Below, in pieces: positions 42,532-64,000 of a stretch of DNA of 64,000 nucleotides. The position numbers were made by a program, and so were the translations under genes. The DNA lies in the NCBI RefSeq assembly GCF_021917145.1, contig NC_061065.1, positions 2,314,767 through 2,378,766 on the forward strand. Reading direction: 5' to 3'. The DNA comes from Hypomesus transpacificus (Eukaryota; Chordata; Actinopteri; Osmeriformes; Osmeridae). Each line of letters begins with the position of its first letter. Position 1 is the first letter of the stretch. The notes under the pieces were generated by a model. That model searched no databases. It saw only the letters and a program-made list of their open reading frames with translations, and was not told the DNA's origin.

Positions 42532-44359
42532 TATATGATCACAACTGACTGTGTTTCCACTTGGCTCTGACATTTCAGGAGGCCATTTTATGACACGCTA
42601 CAGTCTGATGAAGAATCCTAGCCCAGAGTCCTACATCCTGATACAGCCCATCATGGTTCTACATCCTGATACAGCCCATGGTCCTACATCCTGATACAGC
42701 CCATGGTCCTACATCCTGATACAGCCCATGGTCCTACATGCTGATACAGCCCATGGTCCTACATCCTGATACAGCCCATGGTCCTACATGCTGATACAGC
42801 CCACGGTCCTACATCCTGATACAGCCCAGAGTCCTACATCCTGATACAGCCCATGGTCCTACATCCTGATACAGCCCATGGTCCTACATCCTGATACAGC
42901 CCATGGTTCTACATCCTGATACAGCCCATGGTCCTACATCCTGATACAGCCCATGGTCCTACATGCTGATACAGCCCATGGTCCTACATCCTGATACAGC
43001 CCATCATGGTCCTACATCCTGATACAGCCCATGGTCCTACATCCTGATACAGCCCATGGTCCTACATGCTGATACAGCCCATGCTAGGGGCAACATGCAC
43101 GGTTATTCTAGATGTCCTTGACTCTCACCACCAAAATACTGTTAAAACGCTCTGCTGATCCTTCTGCTGTACTTCCTGTATGCACTATTTGTATGTTGCC
43201 GTGGGTAAGTGTCTGTTAAATGACAAATAAATATATAAACGTGATGTTAAGATTCCAGAAAGAAACCTAAATACATTAAGGCAGGGAATGGATACACGAT
43301 CTAACAACGTGTATCCATCATCCATGGGTCAATGATTGCAGCTGTAAGTTACTCAACGTTAAACACGAGAATTGGTCTCAAACTACTGGGCTGTACAGAC
43401 CATCATCTCTGATACCCTGGCGATAACGCACGTCCTCACAAGTCAGGGACTATCTACTTTCACTACAGGCACAGTAAAAGTGACGGACGTTCGTCCCAGT
43501 GTTGTGCATTTACAGGGAGACTATCTGCGACTATGGTCTGGTGTCAACTCTGTTTAGACTCCACCGAAATTACCCCAACATCACCGCTAGTCCACGCAAC
43601 TCTGAGGTCTGCCATGTCTGTATTTGTTCATGGAGAGCTATACGCAATTTATGCTAACTAAATGCAATGTTCGCTTCCAGCTATAAAGGAATGATTGGAA
43701 AGATGGAGTGCTGGCTACCTGACACGACATTCATGCAAATTCTGCAGCAAGGAGTTAGCTCTAGGCTAGCTGGCTAGGGTACTCAACTTTGATTATAACT
43801 TAATTAAAAACAATATTAATAGCAGATAATGGAATGTTGTTGTTTATACTGTGCCACTTGTAGGCTAATGTATTTGACTGGAATACCATTTTATGTAGCG
43901 AATCCATTCCAGGATTTTTTCCGGGACAGAGTTAGCACTAGCATGCTAGCTACTCTTACCTTATTCTTACTTCAGCTGTTTGCACAACACAGATTGCTAG
44001 TTAGCTAGTATAGCTTTACAAACATAAAGTACTGATACTTCATTCACTTACTCGTCATCTTTCAGGAAAGTGTCTTCCGCTATAGGTTTAATGGGGGCTA
44101 TGTTTTCGGTTTTAGAGTTGTAATTTCGGAAGCACACGTTCAGCTTTTCATCGAAGTCATGGACAAGGTCTTCCATCGATTTGAAGCTGCAAATTTCACC
44201 GGAGAAGCTGTTGTCCAGGTCGGACAAATCTTCCAGGCCCGACGACGAGTCGCCGGTGTTCGAGTTCAGAAGATCCAGTCGGTTTGGAGAATCGGTCACC
44301 GGCTTGAATTCGTTAAAATCTTGCCAGTCCTCATCGAAGTGGGCTAACGGCGCCGCCAT
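37004..44359 (-). CDS. fez2: Fasciculation and elongation protein zeta-2, 9 exons, 379 aa
   Basis: Exons in transcript order: 44359-44052, 40957-40849, 40725-40609, 40519-40405, 39799-39543, 39355-39275, 38471-38402, 38311-38246, 37020-37004. All are in phase (380 codons). The N terminus (DEDWQDFNEF..) and EVWNALTDNYGNVMPVDWRTS with LHLPTLNL identify FEZ2 rather than FEZ1. SFKSMEDLVHDFDEKLNVCF is shared with FEZ1. NEPLFTAEQVMEEIEEIMQE is the acidic kinesin/partner-binding stretch. The coiled coil is ALTEALEEVERQ..LALRDELDFEKEVKN (residues ~220-290), then IQNGLRQTF, YLTTVIPYERK, SVEDLQILTKIL and the terminal VLCPT. FEZ proteins are cytosolic adaptors linking kinesin-1 to cargo, acting in axon outgrowth and autophagy. 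The last coding exon is only 17 bases. Introns carry many simple repeats. Confidence 0.93.
37075..37465. repeat. Purine minisatellite (gaggaagagaggggt), about 22 copies
   Basis: 15-20 bp units on the plus strand, polypyrimidine in the fez2 sense strand. It ends within 60 bases of the last fez2 acceptor. Confidence 0.9.
37655..37795. repeat. (GT)n-rich microsatellite
   Basis: Imperfect GT repeats with 'gagtaggtgtgt' units in the last fez2 intron. Confidence 0.85.
38660..38880. repeat. G-rich array (ggggtcaggg)n with long G runs
   Basis: Units of GGTCAGGGTGGG interleaved with G runs of up to about 20. Plus strand is potential G-quadruplex; fez2 sense strand is C-rich. Confidence 0.9.
39125..39270. 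repeat. Purine-rich (gagaga) tract beside a fez2 donor
   Basis: Runs up to the exon 39355-39275 donor. Purine on the plus strand. Confidence 0.85.
40085..40200 (+). repeat. Degraded tRNA-like SINE
   Basis: 'gatatggctcagtgctagat' and 'ctaactgcaagagag' recall the tRNA-Cys-like head. Tail: 'gggtagtgtctgctaaattc'. Confidence 0.5.
40965..41470. repeat. 33-bp purine minisatellite, about 15 copies
   Basis: Unit 'agagaggaggaagagagagg' plus 'gaggagatggagt', with a few 29-30 bp units. It lies directly upstream of the fez2 exon-2 acceptor (exon edge 40957) and forms its pyrimidine tract in sense. Confidence 0.92.
41695..41725. repeat. (CA)n microsatellite
   Basis: About 14 CA dinucleotides in fez2 intron 1. 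Confidence 0.9.
41785..42018. repeat. Poly-G plus ACACACAGCTTGG minisatellite with TGTTCTGAACA palindrome
   Basis: Six units alternate 13-24 G with 'tgttctgaacacacacagct'. The element TGTTCTGAACA is palindromic and recurs five times. Confidence 0.9.
42470..42535. repeat. (GT)n and 'tatgatcacagctgaatgct' duplication
   Basis: A short block repeated three times around (GT)n in fez2 intron 1. Confidence 0.75.
42615..43085. repeat. 25-bp minisatellite, about 18 copies
   Basis: Unit 'tggtcctacatcctgatacagccca' with c/g and g/a variants, in fez2 intron 1. Confidence 0.93.
43110..43235. repeat. Dispersed repeat, copy 2 of a three-copy family
   Basis: Same ordered blocks as at 31.86 and 49.65 kb, with a SINE-like tail 'taagtgtctgttaaatgac'. 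Confidence 0.7.
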
Positions 44360-44930
44360 GACTGCCGTAGGACACCGTTGGATTTTGTCCTCCCCGTTCA
44401 GCTGCTAGACGGTGTTGTTCATCGGTGTTGGACAAGAATCGAAAAACAGCAGAGCAAAAAGGGGGCGGATCCTTCAAGCTGACGTGACGTGCGAGAATCC
44501 TTCCCATTCCCAGGAGAACAGATGCCATAAATCCTAACATCTCCAATATAGAAAATGTATCTTAACTTGAATACATATAATATATATATTTTTTAAAGTG
44601 GACTATTTTCACCCACTTCTAAAAGCTCTCCATCATCAAAGATTTCCAATGTAAATAACTTTTACACATGAATCACCCTCCCCGCTAGTTAGTAGGGTTA
44701 GGATACTAGTAGGGTAGGGCCATGCAGGGCAGGATAGGGCAGAGTAGTGTGTTGGTAGTGTAGGTTAAGGGTAGAGTTATGGTAGGGGTAGCATAGGGTG
44801 CGGTAGGGGTAATTAAGGGTAGTGTAGGGGTAGCTTGGGCCAGGTGGTTCAGGGCAGGGGTAGTTTAGGGGTGCCGAGTTGAGCTCACTTCTGGACATCC
44901 TCACGGGCCACATCTCTTTTCAAAACCCTG
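44360..44930. other. fez2 promoter side and wdr26 downstream flank
   Basis: Presumed fez2 5' UTR and promoter close to 44.36-44.55 kb. A 'ggtagggtagtgt'-type loose repeat lies at 44690-44870. No gene was seen. Confidence 0.5.
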
Positions 44931-44935
44931 AAAGC

Positions 44936-46345
44936 TTTATTGAAAATATACATACATAACACTTCTCCTACACAACAATACAAAACAGTACAATCACTTT
45001 GTAAATAACACATTAAACGCAAACAGGTCCCCTGTCACCCCCCCCCCCCCCCCCCCCCCCCCTACACTCCCCAGAACTCTTCTTCTGCTGAGAAGCCCTT
45101 GCCACCTCCAGACCTCTAGCGATAAAGGAAACTTACATCACCAGCTCAGCCCCAGTAAACTGAAACTAAGTAACAGAGTAGACACCAAGTTGCATACAGA
45201 CACAGCAGTGTTCGTCACTGATGAGTGAGAAAAGGGTGAAAAGCTTTTGGCGTTTTAACTTCACTTTTCGATTTGCTCGGAGTCTTCAGACATGGGAGGG
45301 TCCGCGTTGTGGAGGTCGCAAGTTCATTCAACACTCCAAAGAGGAGGAGGAGGGGGTATAGCAAGTGAGAAACAGAACGTGACACACACACACAACTTAT
45401 ACAACACCCATAGAACCACTACTGTGTTTATCAAGTGTTTTGGTTTTCAGTTAAGGGTGGAACTGGTAACCAACAGTGGCACATAGAAAGAGATTTCAGT
45501 CTATTACACAGACATGCAAGAACAAGCTCTGCTCACAAGGTGTCTCTTGTTAAAGGCGAGGGGTGGGTAGTTCCTGATTGAAGATAACACACTCCCAGAC
45601 TCCTCCCTCTTGTATGGGCATGGGTGTTCCTGTGCATATTCACTAGTAGGATTTTAAAGTAGTGGAGAACGTAAACAATTTAAATAAAAATAAAAAAGCA
45701 ACCCGAAAATAGACCCAAAGGAAGAAAATAAAAACAAATAGTTAAGAGGGATTACAAATGATTATAAAATAAGGAGGACTCCAGTTGTCTGGTTATATTT
45801 TAATATGATAATACAGGGAGAAGTCAACCCAAAAAATGATATAATGAGAAAAAAGAACAAGTAACAAAATTCAATAAAAACAGACAGAAAAGCATTATTT
45901 TTAAACATTTTTTTTTATCAGTCTGTAGCAAATAATCATGACACACCCTGAACAGGGGAGGAAGAAGCATTGTGAAGTGAACTTGACCACTGCCAGATGG
46001 GCTTGGCTAGAGTGCAGGAGGAATGACTGTAACATGGAGCCCCACCATCTGTGTGTTTGAAGCGTAACGAGAGCATGTAACTGCATAGGAAGCTACTAGA
46101 CCAGTGTGGGCATCTGTTCCAATATAACCCTAGTCTCCTGACTGCACTGAGCTGCCAGCCCAGCAGTGCCCCTGGTCAGCATGGGGAAAGTGCCAGGGCT
46201 TGTTTTGGGATTGGGCTGTTTCAGGTGCAGCTGAGCCATGAGAATCCACCTTTGAAAGTGCTGCTAGGGTGCATACACCCTGAGTAGGTGTATGTGCGCA
46301 CGGGTGACCAGGATAATGTGTGTGTGTGTGTGTGCTGGGGCTAGG

Positions 46346-46384
<39 letters not shown>

Positions 46385-47447
46385 CTGGGGCTAGGCTGTG
46401 TGTGTGTGTTTCTCTTCCTTCACTGACCTGCCAAACATTAGCCTTCCATCTACAACATAACAATCCACTCCTCTTATGAAATGACTGGTTGCTCAACACG
46501 AGAGCTTACAGCTTTTAGAAACCAAGGTCATTTAGCTTTTCATTGTATTATTTCCTGTCTCCCCACAAAAATCTATCAATGCCAATCCTGCAGTGCTATC
46601 TGAATGCTGTGGTAAGGACAAGTATAAAAGTCAAATGTAAAATGAAAACCCCCAGATAAAAATAAAATAAACGTTTTTTTCAAACTGGCTCTGAAGTGTT
46701 TGTTTGTTTGAAGTGTCTGTTTCCACAGATGGAGGTTACTATGGGTATGAGGCTGTGTCACCAGGGGATGAGGGGGGGCACGGGTCGTCTGATGCTGGTG
46801 TGACTTGAACACACATACACACAACACATCCACACCTGAAATAACACACCAACACAGGCATGCATGCACCTGTGGTCAGCTGTTCCACCCAAGCACACAC
46901 ACACACACACACACACCTGCACAGAAGTGCGTGCGCACACACACACAGTCTTTAGTGCACTAAAAAAAGAAGCACTTTTCACTCCTCTACGGGGGGGGGG
47001 GGGGGGGGGGGGAAGAGTCCTTCCAGGGGGGGCGTTTACCCCCACAACACCCCTCATGACCCTGGACCTCTCAGGTAACGCTGACCCATGACCCTCTCAG
47101 GTGAAGTTATGAGCTGGGGGCTCGAGAGACACAGGAGGAAACTGGATAAAAAGAGCTCATTTAGAGTGGGATGTTTTCGGGAGTGTTTTCTACTTTCACA
47201 CTGAAGCCCTCCACAGCCCCAGAATGCACATGTGCAAGGCTAACAACACTACGATTGTCACCCAGCAACCCAACACTAGCATGGCCGTTCTCGTTGTCAC
47301 TACGTCGATCAGGTGAGTGTGGATGATTACCAGCCTTCATTCGATAACTTAGGTGCAAAGAAAGGAGGAAGATGATGGAAAACAAATCGAGCGAAGAGTC
47401 TGCTATTTTCCCCTTCCACCAACCTCGCCCCTTCCACCCCCCCTCCC

Positions 47448-47485
<38 letters not shown>

Positions 47486-47936
47486 CAGGTGAAAGAGATG
47501 CTCCGCAGACCGCAGGTGTGAGATGGGTGCGTGGAGGTGGATCAGGGGAAGGACTCAGGCCTTGAGGCCTGGAAAAGAGATGCCTCTGCAGGGTTAGGGT
47601 TGGAGAGGACAGTCCCTGGAGCAGCTGGAGCCGGAGGGCCGGCTGGGGGAGGAGAGGGAGGCCGGCGAGGCTGAATGTGGGAGGGGGGTCCTGGTCTCGT
47701 GGAGGGGTGCGGGGGGGGGGGGGGGCTGGTTCAGGATGAACACCCTGCTTGTCTAAGAGTGCGTTCGCCCTCACCTCCAGAGTTTCTCCAGGTCAAGAGA
47801 CTCAACTACTTTGCGTTTCTGTTTGTCTTTTTTTACTTGGTTGTTTTTTCTCTTGTTGGATTTTGTTGCTAGTTGGGATGTTTGTGTTTCTGTCATTGTT
47901 GTTGAAGTGAAGGAGTCTTCTGTTCCAAAGTCACCA
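44936..47936 (-). other. wdr26: wdr26 3' UTR
   Basis: A minus-strand AATAAA (TTTATT at 44936-44941) marks a likely end, giving a 3' UTR of about 3 kb. It includes poly-C at 45041-45062, GT repeats at 46317-46410 and 46890-46920, a poly-G run at 46990-47012 and a CA run at 47450. The open frame at 47771-47980 overlaps the wdr26 stop and is not a separate gene. Confidence 0.55.
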
Positions 47937-59227
<11,291 letters not shown>

Positions 59228-59700
59228 GTTGCTGCTAAGGTTGTTGACGATGCTTCGGTTAAAGTGAATAGCAGAGCTGGCTTGAGAGTGAAGTGAAGAT
59301 GTAGCAAGTCCGAGAACAACTCCAGACAGGCCCAACACAACTGTTGAAGCCCCGGGCTCTCCTGCTCCCTCCGCCGCCGAGGCTCGGTGTTTCTTCCGCG
59401 GGGGCGGCGACGCTCCGCCGGTGTCCGAGTCGGAGGAGGAGGAAGCGGAGGCCAGAGTTTCCTCACCGAGAGCGGCCGTGGTTAGAAGCCGGCGAAGCCC
59501 CGGGTGGGAAAGGAGGTTTCAGCTCCCCGGATTCAGACCTCGTAACCCGGCTTGAACGCGCTGACACTGTAGAAGCCCCGTCAGTCGTCCCGTTTTTGTT
59601 GTTGTTTCTGTCAAAACAGCTGCAACCCCCTAATGGAGTCCAGACACGCTGACGTAACCGGAAATTCCTACACTACCCACTTCCGGGTAGAATTATATAA
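59228..59700 (-). promoter_or_regulatory. wdr26: wdr26 5' UTR and GC-rich promoter region
   Basis: GC- and CpG-rich stretch (59300-59530) just upstream of the start codon, as in CpG-island promoters. It ends within about 110 bases of the adcy3-like polyadenylation signal. Confidence 0.5.
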
Positions 59701-59746
59701 TCCATAAAGTGGCGCATAAGAAGCAATTTTGCATATTGGTAACAAT

Positions 59747-60932
59747 TTTATTAGAGCAATCAATGTAAACATTAACATTTGCGACACAATGTACTAGAGT
59801 CACGTATTTTTTCTAAAATTCTAAACATTTTATACAAAAAAAAGAACATTCTAAAAACGTTTTTCTTAGAAAGGCATTATGTGACAACATAATTCCCGAT
59901 AATTTCCTAGTGCCTCAGAAAGGAATCACTGCTTCAGAATGGACATCAGCGATGACAGCGAATAGTGCACTTACCTAAAGCAAGAGTGTTGACCATAAGA
60001 TACTTATGCTGCCATCTCTGATAATCAACCTACATTCTTTAAACTTTATCAAGGATTAAATGAAGTATGTCTTCCTTTCTAAAATAGGATTTAGGACGAG
60101 AAAGAGTTTTTAATGGCCTACTCTTGTCCTAGATCTGTAAAGACCAATTCAGAGAGCAAAGAGGACATTCAGGGGCCAAAAGCAGGACTGCAACTGAACG
60201 TTAAATTAAAAACAACGAACCATTTAAGGCAAACATTTTTAATAACTGAATAATAAATAAATTATGCATAACCTAAAATAGTACAGAACCTGAGCTCCAC
60301 AGTTTGAAATAAATGAATATGGCAGATAATATCTCTTACTGTTTGAAAATCCTAGCGCTGACCTGGAGAGAATAGAGAATATTGATAATCTTGCAGTTCT
60401 ATGAAATAATTCTTGACGTTGATGTATCTATTCTTGCTGATATACTCAGTGTTCAAAGTCTTCAGATGCTTACTGTGTTAGTTCTTACCTTGACTACGCT
60501 AGTTCTAGATGTATAAAAGTTGTGTAACTAGACTTGTGGGTGGATGATTTCATATTGATATACATTTTTTGATTTTTCTCAAACAGTTAGTAATGATCTT
60601 ACAAAACCCCTCTCTGTTATACGTCTGCACCACTCAAATTTCTTGAAACGTTTCTGATCACTAGGGGATTAAATAATGGAGATTTATCAAAAATCAATAA
60701 CACTTTTGCAAAGATTCGTTGGAATCAAGACCAGGATTTATGAGTAGAGCGATGTGTGAGTATGAACTTTACGGGTTTTGAAGTTACATTTTTAAACCAT
60801 GTCAGTGTCCAGAAACAGGACACACAGAGCTAACAATAGCTTAATGATGTCTATGTATAAACATATTTGTCTGAGAGAGTAAAATGTTGGTATTTTTACA
60901 GAAAAAAACATGATTTGTTAATGTATTTCTTG
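59747..60932 (-). other. adcy3-like 3' UTR
   Basis: AT-rich, following the cyclase stop codon. A minus-strand AATAAA (TTTATT at 59747-59752) is the likely end. Confidence 0.55.
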
Positions 60933-63900
60933 TCAGGACCGCTCCAGGACTTGGTGTGGGAGGGTGGTGGTGGTGGTTGTGTTCGTCTGTTTGTCTTTTC
61001 CCTTCATGAAGAAGGTTAGCAGCTCCCCCTTCCCTTTCACGAAGATCGGCCCCCTGCGGACGAAACGGAAGCCGTACTCCTTCAGGATGTCGTAGCAGTC
61101 CTCCACCACCTGGGGGCAGCACAGCAGTGTGTGTTACCTGTATGTTCCCCATCAACCCGGTAGAACCTGTATGTGTGTGTGTGTTACCTGGATGTTCCCC
61201 ATCACCCCAGTAGGACCTGTATGTGTGTGTGTGTTACCTGGATGTTCCCCATCACCCCAGTAGAACCTGTATGTGTGTGTGTGTGTTACCTGGATGTTCC
61301 CCATCACCCCAGTAGAACCTGTATGTGTGTGTGTTACCTGGATGTTCCCCATCACCCCAGTAGACTCCATCCTGCTCGCCACATTCACTGCGTTTCCCCA
61401 GATGTCGTAGTGAGGCTTCCGGGCGCCGATCACCCCCGCCAGCACTGGCCCTTTATTCAGCCCTGCAGAGGAGAGACACATGAAACACCCACACACTCAC
61501 ACACACACTCACACACACACTCACAGGCCGTACTGACCGATGCGGAGCATGAAGTTGTTGAAGGACTGGCTGTTGAGGTTGGCCAGCGTGACCTTCATGG
61601 CCAGAGCGAAGTCTGCCAGGGCGGCCAGGTGCATCCAGCGCTCCAACAACACCTGGTCCTCCAGCTAGGACACAGGAGGTCTTCATCATTATCATCATCA
61701 TCATTATCATTATCCTCCATCCTTGCGGTTGCTGTAGTCATGGTTACCTTGCGGTTGCTGTAGTCATGGTTACCTTGCGGTTGCTGTAGCCGTTGGTGTT
61801 GCTCTCGGGAGAGACGCCCGAAGCGGCCATGTAGGTGCTGCCGATCGTCTTGATTTTAGTGATGCACAGAAACTCAGACCTGTCCAGTAACTAGCATACA
61901 CAGAAACTTAGACCTGTCCAGTAACTAGCATACACAGAAACTTAGACCTGTCCATTAACTAGCATACACAGAAACTCAGACCTGTCCAGTAACTAGCATA
62001 CACAGAAACTCAGACCTGTCCAGTAACTAGCATACACAGAAACTCAGACCTGTCCAGTAACTAGCATACACAGAAACTCAGACCTGTCCAGTAACTAGCA
62101 TACACAGAAACTTAGACCTGTCCAGTAACTAGCATACACAGAAACTCAGACCTGTCCAGTAACTAGCATACACAGAAACTTAGACCTGTCCAGTAACTAG
62201 CACACACAGAAACTCAGACCTGTCCAGTAACTAGCATACACAGAAACTTAGACCTGTCCAGTAACTAGCACATACACACACACACACAAAGGAACTTAAA
62301 CCTGTCTAGTAACTAACACACACAGAAACTCAGACCTGTCCAGTAACTAGCACATACACACACACACACACACAAAGGAACTTAAACCTGTCCAGTAACT
62401 AGCACACACAGAAACTCAGACCTGTCCAGTAACTAGCACACACAGAAACTCAGACCTGTCCAGTAACTAGCACACACAGAAACTCAGACCTGTCTAGTAA
62501 CTAACACACACACACACTTGACTCACGCTGTCGAAGTCAGAGATGATCTCGTTGAGGATTCGGAGGCACTCGATGCCCCCGTTGTTGATGCCCTCCTCCG
62601 TGTAGAAGTCTGAGAAGTTGGGGATGGAGGCAAACATCACCCCGATCTCATCGTACGACTGGCTGTACAGCTCCTGGACACCAGAGGGCACAAGCTTTCA
62701 CCGTCTCATCTGCCTCAAGAACACGTAATCCCTCTTCCCCCCTCACCTCACCTCACATGCCCTCCCCTTTCACCCTCATCTCACCTCACATGCCCTGCCC
62801 TTTCATCCCCCCCTCACCTCGTCTCTCTTCTTGGTACCCAGGAAGTGTTTGGCCACATGTTCAGGCAGCATGTTGGTGACCAGGGCCTCGTTACGTTCCC
62901 TCATGTCCAGCACCTGCTCCTTCTGCTCTTGCACCCCGATCCTCCACAGGAACATCCTGCGAGACTGCCTCTCCACCTGAGGGGCGGGGCGTACATTTTA
63001 TCACGGACAACAGTGCAACCTGTGATCCGTGATAAAATAAAGCAGATTCATTATTTACCCTATAAATCGGACGCTGTGTGTGTGTGTGTATCAAGACGAT
63101 GAGGACTCACATGCCGGGAAAAGTAGTAGAAGCTGATCATCATGATGATGATCATGACGGTCATCAGATACCTGGAGGGGATCACAGACGTACTGAGGAG
63201 ACAGAGAGGAAGGACATCTTAAGAGTTGAGTCAAACTAAAAGAATTATATATAAATAAATAAAAAGCTGATAAAATATTAGGAAAGCAACCAATTCCACT
63301 CTCCGATTTGGTTACTTTAAACTGTGCCTGGTAGCTGAGATGTTACTTTACACTGTGCCTGGTAGCTGAGATGTTACTTTACACTGTGTTTGGTAACTGA
63401 GATGTGGTTACTTTACACTGTGTCTGGTAACTGAGATGTGGTTACTTTACACTGTGCCTGGTAGCTGAGATGTTACTTTACACTGTGTCTGGTAACTGAG
63501 ATGTGGTTACTTTACACTGTGTCTGGTAGCTGAGATGTGGTTACTTTAAACTGTGCCTGGTAGCTGAGATGTTACTTTACACTGTGCCTGGTAGCTGAGA
63601 TGTTACTTTACACTGTGTTTGGTAACTGAGATGTGGTTACTTTACACTGTGTCTGGTAGCTGAGATGTGGTTACTTTACACTGTGTCTGGTAGCTGAGAT
63701 GTGGTTACTTTACACTGTGTCTGGTAGCTGAGATGTGGTTACTTTACACTGTGTTTGGTAACTGAGATGTGGTTACTTTACACTGTGTCTGGTAACTGAG
63801 ATGTGGTTACTTTACACTGTGTCTGGTAGCTGAGATGTGGTTACTTTACACTGCGTCTGGTAACTGAGATGTGGTAAATTTACACTGTGTCTGGTATAAG

Positions 63901-64000
63901 CTGCACAGACTGGCATTAAATAAACGCTGTGAAGGACGTGGACTCCTCTAACCTGGAGAACAGCATGATGTCATACTCTCACCTGGAGAACAGCATGATG
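60933..64000 (-). CDS. adcy3: Adenylate cyclase type 3-like, C2 catalytic part (partial, 8 exons visible)
   Basis: Exons in transcript order: 64000(partial)-63983, 63192-63111, 62976-62818, 62673-62527, 61890-61774, 61664-61538, 61462-61338, 61109-60933. All are in phase. IMLFSS and [19 protein letters not shown] are the final membrane segment. [19 protein letters not shown] precedes the C2 domain. The C2 domain has [69 protein letters not shown] and [20 protein letters not shown] (the D..WG..VN..SRM core for ATP and forskolin-type contacts). It ends [20 protein letters not shown] and a short Thr-rich tail. [10 protein letters not shown] and EEYGFRF-like sequence with [11 protein letters not shown] favour ADCY3, the olfactory and ciliary cAMP producer, over ADCY1/8. 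The C1 half is off the window. Four of the exon edges are copied in adjoining tandem repeats. Confidence 0.9.
61130..61337 (-). repeat. adcy3: About 50-bp minisatellite copying a cyclase exon end and donor
   Basis: Exon-end copies begin at 61138, 61188, 61238 and 61290; the real one is at 61338. Each keeps up to 27 exon bases (coding STGVMGNIQ) and the GTAACAC donor, separated by (GT)n and 'agaacctgtat'. Confidence 0.93.
61724..61773 (-). repeat. adcy3: 26-bp repeat copying a cyclase exon end and donor
   Basis: 'gcggttgctgtag' recurs at 61725, 61751 and 61777, the last being the real exon (coding YSNRK, edge 61774). Each copy is followed by the GTAACC donor. Confidence 0.92.
61891..62515 (-). 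repeat. adcy3: 34-bp minisatellite copying a cyclase exon start and acceptor, about 18 copies
   Basis: Each unit contains 24 bases of the exon start (sense TTACTGGACAGGTCTGAGTT.., coding LLDRSEFL) plus the CTAG acceptor. A few units are interrupted by (CA)n. The array runs from the real acceptor (exon edge 61890) back almost to the preceding exon's donor at 62526. Confidence 0.93.
63295..63895. repeat. 32-37-bp minisatellite, about 17 copies
   Basis: Unit 'ggttactttacactgtgtct' plus 'ggtagctgagatgt', with length variants lacking 'ggtta'. It lies in a cyclase intron. Confidence 0.93.
63951..63982 (-). repeat. adcy3: 30-bp duplicate of a cyclase exon end and donor
   Basis: 'acctggagaacagcatgatg' occurs at 63951 and 63981. 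The second has a GTGAGAG donor and the first a GTTAGAG donor, so either could define the exon end. The true exon is taken to be the outer (right) copy. Confidence 0.8.

Noticed and set aside
44159-44408. Plus-strand open frames over fez2 exon 1
   Set aside because: Shadow frames of the fez2 first exon, which has a clear family match on the minus strand.
45000-45070. Poly-C run as a sequencing artefact
   Set aside because: Homopolymer length is doubtful, but similar C and G runs recur throughout the window, so I kept it as part of the wdr26 3' UTR without further claim.

Overview
The window looks like a vertebrate nuclear genome, and specifically a compact teleost fish genome. The genes are multi-exon with GT-AG introns of mostly 0.1-2 kb. 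tRNA-derived SINEs with a 'tagcagacgc' or 'agcgtctgctaaatg' type 3' tail recur, and micro- and minisatellites are unusually dense. I cannot name the species. Coding sequence was reconstructed by eye from exon translations, splice sites and reading phase. Products were named from remembered family sequences, not from searches.

Layout. (1) 1.4-8.0 kb, minus strand: complete znf512-like zinc finger gene of 15 coding exons with a long His/Gln-rich tail. (2) 10.3-11.4 kb, plus strand: small unrecognised gene predicted to encode a 167-residue tail-anchored protein, with an interferon-response-like element upstream. (3) 13.0-21.1 kb, plus: ncoa7 (LysM, GRAM-like and TLDc regions). (4) 23.4-27.1 kb, plus: hint3. 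(5) 28.3-29.1 kb, plus: cenpw. Genes 3-5 keep the order and strand of human NCOA7-HINT3-(TRMT11)-CENPW, but there is no room for TRMT11. (6) 31.4-33.0 kb, plus: the membrane-spanning and cytoplasmic PDZ-ligand tail of usherin, without visible ectodomain exons. (7) 37.0-44.4 kb, minus: fez2. (8) 47.9-59.2 kb, minus: wdr26. (9) 60.9 kb to the window edge, minus: the middle part of an adenylate cyclase most like ADCY3, running off the right end.

The genes do not form one pathway. They cover nuclear zinc finger function, antioxidant/endolysosomal TLDc function, nucleotide hydrolysis, kinetochore assembly, kinesin-1 adaptor transport, a CTLH E3 ligase subunit and cAMP synthesis.

The most striking property is in the introns. 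In several unrelated genes, tandem repeats consist of the last or first 20-27 bases of an exon plus its splice site, so real splice sites sit at the end of ladders of decoy copies. The other leading items are the small tail-anchored gene, the solitary usherin tail, and a nested transposon complex in hint3 intron 2.
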